Assembly: GCF_000723165.1 (NCBI RefSeq) | Contig: NZ_HG322949.1 | Coordinates: 3,279,267-3,343,266, forward strand | Length of the DNA: 64,000 bases | Source of the DNA: Janthinobacterium agaricidamnosum NBRC 102515 = DSM 9628 | GTDB taxonomy: Bacteria; Pseudomonadota; Gammaproteobacteria; Burkholderiales; Burkholderiaceae_D | Direction of reading: 5' to 3' | Shown here: piece by piece, positions 32,320 through 41,658 of the stretch | Position numbering within the stretch: the first letter of the stretch is position 1 | Layout: each line of letters starts with the position of its first letter | Notes under the pieces: model-generated | Told to the model about the DNA's origin: nothing | The model's input: only the letters and a program-made list of their open reading frames with translations | Databases searched by the model: none | Program-made: the position numbers and the translations under genes

Positions 32320-33735
32320 ATGAAACTGTATCAGGCGCTGGCCCATGAAATTTCGCAATCCATCCTCGACGGCGTGCTGCGTCCGGGCGACCGGCTGCCG
32401 TCGGTGCGCCAGGCTTGCGCCAGCCGCAATGTCAGTCCGTCGACGGTGTTCCAGGCCTATTACGTGCTGGAGGCGCAAGGCTTGATCGAGGCGCGCGAGC
32501 GTTCCGGTTATTTTGTCGCGGTCAGCGCCCAGCCGCTGCCGCCGGAACCGGACGCGCCATCGCTGCCGGACGAAGATGCGGTCGACCTCGACGTCAGCGA
32601 ACAAGTGTTCGAGGTGCTGAAATCGACGATGACGCGCGAGGTGGTGCCGCTCGGCTCGGCCTTCCCCAGTCCGCTGCTGTTCCCGATGGCGAAACTGGCG
32701 CGGATGATGTCGCGCAGCGTGCAAAACCTCGATCCGTGGGCCACCGTCGACGACCTGACGCCCGGCAATGCGCGACTGCGCCGGCAAATCGCGCTGCGCT
32801 ACCTGATCGACGGCCTGCACGTGCAGACCGACGACATCGTCATCACCAACGGTGCGCTGGAAGCGCTGAACCTGTGTCTGATGGCGGTCACCCGTCCCGG
32901 CGACGCGGTGCTGATCGAGGCGCCGACCTTTTACGCGGCGCTGCAATCGATCGAACGCAACGGCTTGCAGGCGATCGCCGTGCCGACCCACCCGCGCGAA
33001 GGCATCGACCTGGCCGCCGCCGAACGGGCGCTGCAGCGGCACCGGCCGAAGGCGTGCTGGCTGATGACCAATTTCCAGAATCCGCTCGGCAGCCTGATGC
33101 CGGAACAGAAAAAGCGCGCGCTGGTGCAGCTGCTGGCGCGCTACAACGTGCCGCTGATCGAGGACGACGTGTACGGCGAACTGTACTTCGGCGGCAAACG
33201 GCCGGTGCCGGCCAAGGCCTTCGACACCGAGGGCCTGGTGATGCACTGCTCGTCGTTCTCGAAATGCCTGGCGCCCGGCTACCGGGTCGGCTGGGTCGCG
33301 GCCGGACGCTTTGCCCGGCAAGTCGCGCGCCACAAGCTGACCACCACGCTGAATACGCCCGCGCCGACCCAGGGCGCGCTGGCGCTGTACCTGGAAAGCG
33401 GCGGCTACGACCACCACCTGCGCCTGCTGCGCCATGCACTGGCGCGCCAGCAGGCGTCGTTCATGGAAGCGGTTGGACGCTATTTCCCGGCCGGCACCCG
33501 GGCCACCCGGCCGCGCGGCGGTTATTTCCTGTGGCTGGAATTGCCAAACGGCGTAGATGCGCTGAAAGTCCATCAACTGGCGCTGGCCCAGGGCGTCAGC
33601 GTGGCGCCGGGACCGATCTTTTCATCGCAAAAGGAATTCGGCAACTGCCTGCGCCTGAACTACGGCCACATCTGGGATGCGCGGGTCGAGGCGGCGCTGG
33701 CCACCGTCGGCGGCATCGTCGCCAGCCTGGCCTGA
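32320..33735 (+). CDS. MocR-type regulator (GntR helix-turn-helix plus aminotransferase)
   Basis: A 471-residue MocR/PdxR-class protein. Residues 1-70 are a GntR winged helix (YQALAHEISQSILDGVLRPG, SRNVSPSTVFQAYYVLEAQG). The rest is a class I aminotransferase fold (TNGALEALNLCLMAV, TNFQNPLGSLMP, EDDVYGELYFGG, with the PLP Lys in SSFSKCLAPGYRVGW). The ATG at 32320 starts the helix-turn-helix; the open frame upstream is a shadow of the PepSY gene. Such proteins use PLP adducts to control amino-acid or transporter genes. The downstream EamA transporter is a plausible target. Confidence 0.92.
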   Translation: MKLYQALAHEISQSILDGVLRPGDRLPSVRQACASRNVSPSTVFQAYYVLEAQGLIEARERSGYFVAVSAQPLPPEPDAPSLPDEDAVDLDVSEQVFEVLKSTMTREVVPLGSAFPSPLLFPMAKLARMMSRSVQNLDPWATVDDLTPGNARLRRQIALRYLIDGLHVQTDDIVITNGALEALNLCLMAVTRPGDAVLIEAPTFYAALQSIERNGLQAIAVPTHPREGIDLAAAERALQRHRPKACWLMTNFQNPLGSLMPEQKKRALVQLLARYNVPLIEDDVYGELYFGGKRPVPAKAFDTEGLVMHCSSFSKCLAPGYRVGWVAAGRFARQVARHKLTTTLNTPAPTQGALALYLESGGYDHHLRLLRHALARQQASFMEAVGRYFPAGTRATRPRGGYFLWLELPNGVDALKVHQLALAQGVSVAPGPIFSSQKEFGNCLRLNYGHIWDARVEAALATVGGIVASLA

Positions 33736-33826
33736 TCCGGTTTACGGACAAGCTTCTGCTGCTGTTGCGGCCGGCCGCCGTGGCTTACAGTGAAGCGCTT
33801 TCAACCTGCCTCCCGCGCCCCCATCC

Positions 33827-34510
33827 ATGTATGTCCACGACCAGAGCCAGTTGCGGGCCGCCGCACGGCGCCTGCAACGCTACCGGCAGCAGCTCAGGCG
33901 CCATGCCGCCGGCCAGTCGAGCGCGGCCGAATTCGGCCTGGCGCTGGCCGATAACGGCTTGTCCAGCGCCGGCCATGGATGGACACTGGCGGTCGCCCTG
34001 CCGCACGGCATGCTGACGGCCCGGCAGCTGCGCATGCTGGCCTATGTGGCGCGGCGCTGGGACAAGGGTTATGCCCGCCTCGCCGGCCAGCACCAATGGC
34101 ACTTCGATTGGCCGCGGCTGGAAGACACGCCGCGCATGCTGGCCGACCTGGCCACGGCGCAGCTGTATCCGGCCCAGGCTGGCGCCGACCTGCCCGCGCA
34201 TCACATCCGGGCGCCCGCTTACCGGCCCGCTCCCGCCAACCCGGACCATGCCCCGGCAACGCCGGCTTTTGCGCGCTGGCTGGCGGCCCATGCGCAGCCC
34301 CATCATATCGATGGCTATGCCGGCGTGACGATCCCGCTGCAAGCCGGGCGCATCACGGCCGACCAGATGGATGCGCTGGCCGACCTGGCGCAGGCCTACG
34401 GCCACGGCGAATTGCGCGCCGCGCCGGGATCGGGACTGATTTTTCCGGACCTGCCGCGCGCCAGCCTGTTCGCGCTGTGGCGCCAGCTGGACGTGCTGAA
34501 CCTGGCCTGA
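33827..34510 (+). CDS. Half-length sulfite/nitrite-reductase-like protein
   Basis: A 227-residue protein with two ferredoxin-like half domains of the NIR/SIR type: residues about 50-115 (GWTLAVALPHGMLTARQLRM, ARRWDKGYARLAGQHQWHFD, LEDTPRMLADL) and about 160-225 (GYAGVTIPLQAGRITADQMD, LADLAQAYGHGELRAAPGSG). The siroheme/4Fe-4S domains with their Cys ligands are wholly missing; no Cys occurs in the protein. So it cannot reduce sulfite by itself. It may be a regulator, a chaperone, or a siroheme-binding adaptor. Intact frame and good codon use argue against a pseudogene. Confidence 0.65.
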   Translation: MYVHDQSQLRAAARRLQRYRQQLRRHAAGQSSAAEFGLALADNGLSSAGHGWTLAVALPHGMLTARQLRMLAYVARRWDKGYARLAGQHQWHFDWPRLEDTPRMLADLATAQLYPAQAGADLPAHHIRAPAYRPAPANPDHAPATPAFARWLAAHAQPHHIDGYAGVTIPLQAGRITADQMDALADLAQAYGHGELRAAPGSGLIFPDLPRASLFALWRQLDVLNLA

Positions 34511-34592
34511 ACCCGCCCCTGGCGCGGCACGGATTTGCATCCACGCCGCACAAACGCTAAGCTGCATGCTCTTTGCATAATAAAGATCGCCG

Positions 34593-35531
34593 ATGAAACG
34601 TGGAATAGCCTATGCGGGCATGGCCGGAGCCGCCTGGGGCCTGGTATTCTTGATGCCAAAACTGCTGCCTGAATTCAGCCCGCTGATGATCAGTTGCGGC
34701 CGTTTTTTACTGTACGGCGCCGTCTCGCTGCTGGTCGCCGCGCCGCGCGCGCGCCGCCTGCTGGCGATGCTGACCCGGACCGACCTGCTATTGCTGGTGC
34801 AACTGGCGCTGCTCGGCAACCTGCTGTATTACATGCTGCTGTCGGCATCGGTGCAAATGGCCGGCGTCGCCACCGCCTCGCTGATCATCGGCGTGCTGCC
34901 GGTGACGATCACACTGGCAGGCCGGCGCGACAGCGGCGCCGTGCCGCTGGCGCGGCTGGCCTGGCCGCTGACCATGGTGATCGCCGGCATCGCCTGCATC
35001 AACCTCGACACCCTGCTGGCGGCGGACGCGGAACAGGCGTCAGTGATGACCGTGGCGACCGGCGTCGTCTGCGGTTTCGGCGCGCTGCTGTGCTGGACCA
35101 TCTTCGCCGTCGTCAACACGCGCCACCTGAAGAAGAGCCACATCAACAGCAGCGACTGGGCCACCTTGTGGGGCATCGTCAGCGGCTTGCTGAGCATTCC
35201 GATCTGGCTGCTGGCGCAGCTGTTCTCGGTCGGCGGCACCGGCATCGAGGCGCCGCCCGAGCGCTGGCTGATGTTCTGGGGCGTCTGCCTGACGGCGGCG
35301 ATATTCGCTTCCTGGTTCGGCAACCGCATGTGGAACGCCGCGTCGCGCCGCCTGCCGATGACACTGGGCGGCCAGCTGATCGTATTCGAAACCCTGTTCG
35401 CGCTGCTGTATGGTTTTATCTATGCGCACCGGCTGCCCGGCGCGCTGGAAATCGCCGCGATGCTGCTGCTGATCGGCGGCGTGTGCTGGACCGTGCGGCG
35501 CCATGCGCCATCGGCGGCGCCGGCCCATTGA
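34593..35531 (+). CDS. EamA/DMT-family transporter
   Basis: A 312-residue membrane protein with about ten helices and two EamA repeats (first, YAGMAGAAWGLVFLMPKLLP; second, GALLCWTIFAVVNTRHLKKS). Family members export amino acids or metabolites. It lies 82 bases after the half sulfite-reductase gene and downstream of the MocR gene; all are in the same direction. Substrate unknown. Confidence 0.88.
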   Translation: MKRGIAYAGMAGAAWGLVFLMPKLLPEFSPLMISCGRFLLYGAVSLLVAAPRARRLLAMLTRTDLLLLVQLALLGNLLYYMLLSASVQMAGVATASLIIGVLPVTITLAGRRDSGAVPLARLAWPLTMVIAGIACINLDTLLAADAEQASVMTVATGVVCGFGALLCWTIFAVVNTRHLKKSHINSSDWATLWGIVSGLLSIPIWLLAQLFSVGGTGIEAPPERWLMFWGVCLTAAIFASWFGNRMWNAASRRLPMTLGGQLIVFETLFALLYGFIYAHRLPGALEIAAMLLLIGGVCWTVRRHAPSAAPAH

Positions 35532-35582
35532 CGCCGTTTTTTTAAATTCCCGAGACCGCCCGGACAGTCCTTCTTGTCGCCA

Positions 35583-37028
35583 TCAGCGGCGTCGCGCCAG
35601 ATGATTACCCGCCAGCGGCGCCAGCTTGAGCATATCGCCCAAGCCAAGCAGGCTGACCAGTCCGACCAGCAAAAAAGCCAGCCGGAAGTCGGCCGCCGGC
35701 ATGCGATCCAGTCCGAGCATGCCCGACAGCCAATGGCCGAAGCGCACGCCAACCGCGCCCAGCGCAATGCCCAGCCCCATTGCCACCTGCACGATGGTAC
35801 TGAACAGGGTGTTGGCGGCGGCCATGCGCTGTTGCGCAATATCGGAAAAGGCCAGCGTGTTCAAGGCCGTGAATTGCATCGAACGGGTCAGGCCGACGCA
35901 GAACAGCAGCAGCGCGACCAGCCACGCCGGTGTGCCGGGCGTCAGCAGCGCACAGGCCAGCAGCAAGGCGACATTCAGCAAACCATTCACCAGCAGCACC
36001 GGCTTGAAACCGAAACGGCGCAAGATGCCGGTGGTGGCCGGCTTCATCGCCAGGTTACCGCCGAACACCGCGATCACCAGCAGGCCTGCATGGAAAGCGT
36101 CCAGGCCGAAGCCGACCTGGAACATCAGCGGCAGCAGGAACGGCACCGCGTCGATCCCCATGCGGAACAGGGAACCGCCGAAAATGGTAACCGCGAACGT
36201 CGGCGTCTTCAGCATCGACAGGTCAAGCAGCGGATGCGCGGCGCGGCGCAGATGCCATATTTCGACTGCCAGCAAGACCAGGCCGGCGCAGAAAAATCCG
36301 CCGGCGCCGCACCATGGCGCATCGGGCTGGCTCAATTGTCCGGCGCCCCAGGTCAGGCAGAGTATGGCGCCGCCGCCGAGCACAAAACCGGGCCAGTCGA
36401 ACGGTTTGCGCGGCGCCGGAGGACGCTCGGGGATCAGTTGCAAGGCCAGCGCCAGCGCAATCAGGCCCAGCGGCAGGTTGAGGTAGAAAATCCAGCGCCA
36501 CGACGCATAGCTGGTGATAAAACCGCCAACCGCCGGCCCCAGCACCGGCGCCACCAGCGCCGGCCAGGTCAGCGTCGCGATCACGCTGATCAAACGCTCC
36601 TTCGGCGTATCGCTGAGCACCAGCAGCCGGCCTACCGGCACCATCATCGCGCCGCCGGCGCCTTGCAGCGCACGCAGCAAGACAAATTCCGTCAAGCCCT
36701 GCGCCAGGCCGCATAATACCGACGCCAGCGTGAAAATGGCCAGCGCCGCCGCGAACACCCTGCGCGGGCCGTAGCGGCCGGCGACCCAGCCGCTGATCGG
36801 AATGAAGACGCCCAGTGTCAGCAGATATACGCTGACGCCCACGCCCAGGTCGAGCGGCGCGACGCCAAACGAGCGCGCGATATCCGGCACGGCGGTGGTG
36901 ATCACCGTGCCATCAAGGTTTTCCATGAAGAAGGCGCCCGCCACCAGGAAAGTAATCCACAGGGTGCGCCGGCGATCCGCCTCGGCCGCCGCTGTTGTGC
37001 TGTTGTCTTGCCGTCCGTTGCTTGTCAT
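35583..37028 (-). CDS. MFS drug/proton antiporter, DHA2 (14-helix) family
   Basis: A 481-residue transporter of EmrB/QacA type. Motif FFMENLDGTVITTAVPDIAR in the first helix, the antiporter motif A region GWVAGRYGPRRVF, and motif C (LTWPALVAPVLGPAVGGFI) are present, with 13-14 predicted helices. It probably exports drugs or toxic metabolites with proton exchange. Monocistronic; hairpin copy C lies 28 bases upstream of its start, so it may lie in its promoter or leader. Confidence 0.92.
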   Translation of the reverse strand: MTSNGRQDNSTTAAAEADRRRTLWITFLVAGAFFMENLDGTVITTAVPDIARSFGVAPLDLGVGVSVYLLTLGVFIPISGWVAGRYGPRRVFAAALAIFTLASVLCGLAQGLTEFVLLRALQGAGGAMMVPVGRLLVLSDTPKERLISVIATLTWPALVAPVLGPAVGGFITSYASWRWIFYLNLPLGLIALALALQLIPERPPAPRKPFDWPGFVLGGGAILCLTWGAGQLSQPDAPWCGAGGFFCAGLVLLAVEIWHLRRAAHPLLDLSMLKTPTFAVTIFGGSLFRMGIDAVPFLLPLMFQVGFGLDAFHAGLLVIAVFGGNLAMKPATTGILRRFGFKPVLLVNGLLNVALLLACALLTPGTPAWLVALLLFCVGLTRSMQFTALNTLAFSDIAQQRMAAANTLFSTIVQVAMGLGIALGAVGVRFGHWLSGMLGLDRMPAADFRLAFLLVGLVSLLGLGDMLKLAPLAGNHLARRR

Positions 37029-37055
37029 CCACTTCGCCTTGCTCTGCGCCTTAGC

Positions 37056-37152
37056 GCGCCCAACAAAACATCCATGGCAGCGTTACATTGCCTTGTCGAC
37101 CATTCGTACTGCCTACGGCAATACGCCTTGTGCTGAACGCTTTGTTAGACGC
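37056..37152. repeat. Dispersed hairpin element, copy C
   Basis: The arms GCGCGCCCAACAAAACAT-like (from 37056) and CGCTTTGTTAGACGC (37138-37152) pair imperfectly around a longer loop holding CCATGGCAGCGTTACATTGC. On the reverse strand this core is the same as copy B. It occupies the gap between the MFS gene and the DUF748 gene. Confidence 0.8.
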
Positions 37153-37222
37153 GGTGACTCTTTTTTATGCGATATCGGCGATGCCGCATCTTGTTATGGC
37201 CCGCCAGCCGACGCTCAAAACC

Positions 37223-40200
37223 TCATTTCGACGCCAGGCCCAGCTTCAATTGCACCTGCTTGCCGGTCTCGGCGCCGATTTTCTCGGCCTTGCCGGCACC
37301 GGTGCTGGCCGGATCGACGCCGGCTTCCCGCAGCGCGGCGAGGATCGCGCCGGCCCGCTGCGCACCCAGCTTGTTCAGCGCATCGGCCGGCAGCGGCTGG
37401 CTTTGCTCCAGCCGTTCGCGCAGCTTGCCATAAAAAGCGCCGGCATCGGCCACCTGCGGTTCGCCCTGGATCATCTTGCCGAGCCGCTGCCAGACCGGCA
37501 GTTTCTTTTGCCCGGCGGCGCTGTCGGCGGCCGGTACGGTGGCAGCGGCCTCTGCCGCTGTCTTCTGTTTATCCAGTTCGGCCGCGCCAAACCGTTCGGC
37601 GTACAGCTCGCGCAAGGCGCCCCGTACCTTGCGCTCGCCCAGGCTCAACGGGCCCGGTTGTTCGCCCGCCTCCAGCTTGATGCCGGCACGCGTGGCGACC
37701 GCGCGCCGCAGCGCCGCTTCGCGCAGCGCTGCGGCGTCGCTGTCGCTGTACTGTTGCGGCACCGCCAGTTTCAGTTGCGCGCGCCTGGCGAGGATCTGCG
37801 CCACCTGTTTCAGCTTTTCCCGTTCCGGCGGCAGCAGCACGGCGCTGCCGGCGTCGAAATCGATCGATTCCAACTTGTCGGCGCTGATGCCCAGCAAGCT
37901 GCCCAATGCGCGGAATGGCGACGTGACGATCCTGGTCAGCACATTGCCGATGGCTTTCCAGATCACCGCGCCATAGCTGAACTTCGGATCGTTCATGTCG
38001 CCCGACACCGGCAAGCCCAGGTCGATGCGGCCATCCGCATCCTTTAATATCGCCAGCGCCAGTTCCAGCGGCAGTTTCAGCGCATCCGGGCTGTCGATGC
38101 GTTCGCCCAGCGTCAGCTTGTCGAGCACGATCTGGTTGCTGCCGTCGAGCTGGCGGTTGCGCACCTTGTATTGCAGGTCGAGCGAGATTTTTCCTTCGGC
38201 GATCTTGTAGCCGGCGAACTTCATGCTGTACGGCGACGCCGACACCATGTCGACGTTCTTGAACACCACGTTCAAGTCGGTATTGTCGCTCGGCGCGAAC
38301 GGATTCAACTGGCCACGGATGCGCGCCATGCCGAAATCATCGATGCGGCCATCGAGTTCGATCTGGCTGCGCGTATCGCGCTGCGACGACAGGCCGGTCA
38401 CCACGCCGTTCAATTCATAGATCTTGGCGCCGAATTGCGGCCGCAGGCTCAGGTCCGAAAAATCGAGCTTGGCGTTCTGCACGCGCACCCGCCGCACCCG
38501 CACCGGGAAGGAACTGTCGGCCGCCTGCGGCTCGGCCCTGGACTCCGGCTGCGCCGCCTCGGCCGGCGCAGGCTGGCGCACCAGCAGCCGCTGCGCATTC
38601 AGGCTGCGGTCGTTTTCGATCATCAGCTTGGCGTTCGGCTCGACGATGCGCAATTCCGGGATATCCAGCAAGTCGGGCGCTACGCTGACATGCAATTTAT
38701 CGGCGCGCACGCTTTTCCACGACGCGAAGCGCTCGCCATTGAGCTCATTCAGGACCAGCCCGGCGATATCGAGCGCACCCGCATAACGCAGCCTGGCGCT
38801 TTTCGCCGTGCCGTTGCCGGTGGTCAGCCGGCCATGCGCCGAGATGCTGCCGCCGGCGATTTTCAATTTTAAATAGTTGGCCAGCAAAGGCTGTACCGGG
38901 GCCAGCGCCAGCTGTTTCAGGGTCAGTTCGGTATCGAGCGCGCCAGTGGCCGGCACCACCTTGCCTTGCGCCGCCAATTGGCCGCCTTCGCGCAAGCCGA
39001 CGCCAAGGTCGAACTTCAACGGCTGCTTCAAGTCGCTGCCGGCGCCGGCCACTTTCAAGTTGAAGTCGTGCAGATTGCCCTTGATGCCGCTGGCGGCATC
39101 GTCGAAACGGGCGCCGAACCGGTTCACTTCGACGCTGGCGGCGGCAAACGACCAGGGCGCAGCGACTGTTTCTTCGGGCGCGGCCCTGGCTTTGGCCGGG
39201 CCGGCTTTCGGCAAATGGTCCAGCAAGGCGAACCGGCCCCTGGCGTCGCGCGCCAGGTCGATTTGTCCGCCATCGGCATACAGGCGCTGGACGCTGGCGC
39301 GGCGTCCGGCCAGGTCGACTGCGCCGCCGTCAAAGCCCGCATGCGCCAGCTTGAACGGCGTTTGTCCAGCGCGCTCCAGTGTCAGGCCGGCCAGCGAAAA
39401 AGCGGCGTCGGCGACTGTCAACTTGAGACCCGCGGCGGCCTGCTCGGCGTCCAGCTTCAACGCCAGGTGCAGGTCGTCGGCGCCGACCTGCAGCGCCGGA
39501 CGCAGCGTTTCATCGATGGCGCGCACGGCCAGCCGGTCCAGCGACACTTGCCTGACTTGCACTTTCCAGTTGCCGGCGGCGGCCGGCTTGACGTCGGCGG
39601 CAGGGACGGCAGCCGTTGGCGCCGCCATCAAATTGGCCAAGTCCAGTTCGCCATTGGCGTCGCGCCGCATGCGGATGCTGCCGCCGTCGAGCCGCACGCC
39701 GCCCACTGTCGCCTGGCGGCGCACCAGGTCGGCGGCCACGTCGCGGACCTCGAACAGCTTGAGCGTGGCGAACGGATCGGCTGACTTACCTTGGCCATCC
39801 TTGTGCACCAGCGCCAGTTCGGACAAGCTCAAACCGGCGCCGGCCAGGCTGGCTTGCAGCTTGCCGTCGGCATAGGAAAACCGGTAAGGCAGTGTGGCGG
39901 ACAGCTGGCCGCCGCTGACTTCCGCCTTGGTATAGGACTTCAGGTAAGCGGCCAGCCCCGGCAGCGAAGCGTTCTTCAAGATCAGTTCGCCGCTGCCGCG
40001 GATCGGATTGACCGACGCGGTGCCGCGCCAATACAGCTTGCCGCCGCGCGCCGCATCGGCGCTGAAGGTGTAGCTGCCATTCTGGTCGGGCAGCGTGCTC
40101 AGCTTGTCGAGCGTGAAATCGATCGGCGTAAACGTGTCGGCGTAACCGGCGCGCCGGTCTTGCAAGTCGACCTTGCCCTGCTCCAGCGCAAAATGGCCGA

Positions 40201-40669
40201 TCACCAGCCGCGGCAAGCCGCTATCCTTGTCGTCATGCGGGCGGCGCTGCAGCGTGGCGATGAATTCGGCCAGATTAAAAGTACCGTCCGGCGCGATCGC
40301 CAGATGGGCCTTGGGCGCGCTGACGCGGATATCGGCAAAGCTCCATGCGCGCCGCACGATGGATCGCCATTCCAGTTGCAGCGCCAGCGTGCCGACCGAG
40401 AACAGCGGCGCGCCATTGGCTTCGGCCAGCCGGAAATCCCGCGCTTCCAGCCGCAAATTAAACGGGTTGAAACGTAGCTCGGCGATGCTCGCCTGGCGTT
40501 CCAGTTCGGTCTTGGCGAACTTCGGCAGCTGACTCTTGACCAGCTGCGGCAGCAGCCAGAAGCCGACTGCGGAATAGCCGGCCAGCACAACGGCGCCGCC
40601 GGCCGCCCAGCGTTTCCAGCGGATTTTTTTAACTGGTATTTTCTCGATTTTTGCTGCCGTTGTTGCCAC
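37223..40669 (-). CDS. Large DUF748/AsmA-like envelope protein
   Basis: A 1148-residue protein. One N-terminal membrane helix (residues about 20-42, AAGGAVVLAGYSAVGFWLLP) anchors a very long periplasmic beta-rich part with AsmA/DUF748-type repeats (LRLEARDFRLAEANGAPLFS, KLDFSDLSLRPQFG, DDFGMARIRGQLNPFAP). The last 250 residues are charged and helical (LLPPEREKLKQVAQILARR). AsmA-like proteins are thought to bridge the envelope and move phospholipids outward. Monocistronic in this window. The 195 bases upstream contain no gene. Confidence 0.88.
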   Translation of the reverse strand: MATTAAKIEKIPVKKIRWKRWAAGGAVVLAGYSAVGFWLLPQLVKSQLPKFAKTELERQASIAELRFNPFNLRLEARDFRLAEANGAPLFSVGTLALQLEWRSIVRRAWSFADIRVSAPKAHLAIAPDGTFNLAEFIATLQRRPHDDKDSGLPRLVIGHFALEQGKVDLQDRRAGYADTFTPIDFTLDKLSTLPDQNGSYTFSADAARGGKLYWRGTASVNPIRGSGELILKNASLPGLAAYLKSYTKAEVSGGQLSATLPYRFSYADGKLQASLAGAGLSLSELALVHKDGQGKSADPFATLKLFEVRDVAADLVRRQATVGGVRLDGGSIRMRRDANGELDLANLMAAPTAAVPAADVKPAAAGNWKVQVRQVSLDRLAVRAIDETLRPALQVGADDLHLALKLDAEQAAAGLKLTVADAAFSLAGLTLERAGQTPFKLAHAGFDGGAVDLAGRRASVQRLYADGGQIDLARDARGRFALLDHLPKAGPAKARAAPEETVAAPWSFAAASVEVNRFGARFDDAASGIKGNLHDFNLKVAGAGSDLKQPLKFDLGVGLREGGQLAAQGKVVPATGALDTELTLKQLALAPVQPLLANYLKLKIAGGSISAHGRLTTGNGTAKSARLRYAGALDIAGLVLNELNGERFASWKSVRADKLHVSVAPDLLDIPELRIVEPNAKLMIENDRSLNAQRLLVRQPAPAEAAQPESRAEPQAADSSFPVRVRRVRVQNAKLDFSDLSLRPQFGAKIYELNGVVTGLSSQRDTRSQIELDGRIDDFGMARIRGQLNPFAPSDNTDLNVVFKNVDMVSASPYSMKFAGYKIAEGKISLDLQYKVRNRQLDGSNQIVLDKLTLGERIDSPDALKLPLELALAILKDADGRIDLGLPVSGDMNDPKFSYGAVIWKAIGNVLTRIVTSPFRALGSLLGISADKLESIDFDAGSAVLLPPEREKLKQVAQILARRAQLKLAVPQQYSDSDAAALREAALRRAVATRAGIKLEAGEQPGPLSLGERKVRGALRELYAERFGAAELDKQKTAAEAAATVPAADSAAGQKKLPVWQRLGKMIQGEPQVADAGAFYGKLRERLEQSQPLPADALNKLGAQRAGAILAALREAGVDPASTGAGKAEKIGAETGKQVQLKLGLASK

Positions 40670-40864
40670 TGTTATGCGCCTTGTTGGTTAAAGGATGACC
40701 ACGGACCACCACTTGTCATCATCACCATCAGTATGCCCGTTTGCGGGCCGATCCGCAAAACCGTAGCGTATCGATAAGGCGCCCCTGTCGTCAGGCCATG
40801 CGGAACAGCGCTCCGGCGTCAGGCGCACGCGACGTCGTCGCCGAAGAGCGGGCTTGAAGCCGGT

Positions 40865-41635
40865 TTATTTTTTCGGCTCCATCATCGCTTCCATTACCTC
40901 AGGCGGCGGCACGCCGCGCAGCGTCTGCAAATTGCCGCTGGCATCCTTGTAGAGGATCGCCGGAGTCCCGGAAAAGCCCAGCTGCTGCATGATTTTCTGG
41001 TTGCCGTCCAGTTGCGCGCGCTGCGCCGGCGCGATGCTGTCGAGCGGCTGGATGCCGCCGCTGGCGTTGTTCAATTCATGCTGGGCCAGCGCCGCCTGCG
41101 GGTCTTTCGACGCCAGCAGCGCGGCTGCCTTGCCGGGGCTGGTGTCGCGGATGACGCCGACCATGACGTGGCGTATCTGCACCTTGCCCGCCTTGACCCA
41201 CGGCCGCGCGTTGTTCCAGAATTTATTGCAATAAGGGCAGTTCGGATCGGTGAACGCGTACACCACCTGTTTGGCTTCCTTGCTGCCGTCGGCGATCCAG
41301 GCGCTCTTTTCCAGCAAGCTCCAGGTTTTATCCGCCATCGGCTTGCTGACCAGTTTTTGCAACGGCGCTTCGCTCAGGTTGGCGCCCTTGGCGTCGATCA
41401 TGGTGCCGACGATGGCCTGCTTGCCGTCGGCGGTCAGGTAGATCGCCAACGGTCTTTGCTGGACCATGGCGGCGTAGCCCTGCAAGCCGCCCGGCGCATC
41501 GAAACGCCCTACTATTTCAACGCCTTGCGCTTCGATCGCCTTGACCGGCGCCGGCCAGTTGCCCGCCGGCGCCGCCACTGCGTTGCCAAAAATCGCGCAC
41601 AAGGCCGGCGCCAGCAAGATGGTTAATTTGGACAT
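40865..41635 (-). CDS. dsbG: Thiol:disulfide interchange protein DsbG
   Basis: A 256-residue exported DsbC/DsbG-family protein: signal peptide about 1-22, dimerisation domain about 30-95 (GLQGYAAMVQQRPLAIYLTA), then a thioredoxin-like domain with FTDPNCPYCNKFW, the CPYC active site, and a cis-Pro loop (GFSGTPAILYKD). DsbG reduces sulfenylated or mispaired cysteines in the periplasm and must itself be kept reduced. The TlpA-like gene 23 bases upstream in the same operon is a likely partner. Confidence 0.92.
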   Translation of the reverse strand: MSKLTILLAPALCAIFGNAVAAPAGNWPAPVKAIEAQGVEIVGRFDAPGGLQGYAAMVQQRPLAIYLTADGKQAIVGTMIDAKGANLSEAPLQKLVSKPMADKTWSLLEKSAWIADGSKEAKQVVYAFTDPNCPYCNKFWNNARPWVKAGKVQIRHVMVGVIRDTSPGKAAALLASKDPQAALAQHELNNASGGIQPLDSIAPAQRAQLDGNQKIMQQLGFSGTPAILYKDASGNLQTLRGVPPPEVMEAMMEPKK

Positions 41636-41658
41636 GCGTGATTGATTCCTGTTGTGGG

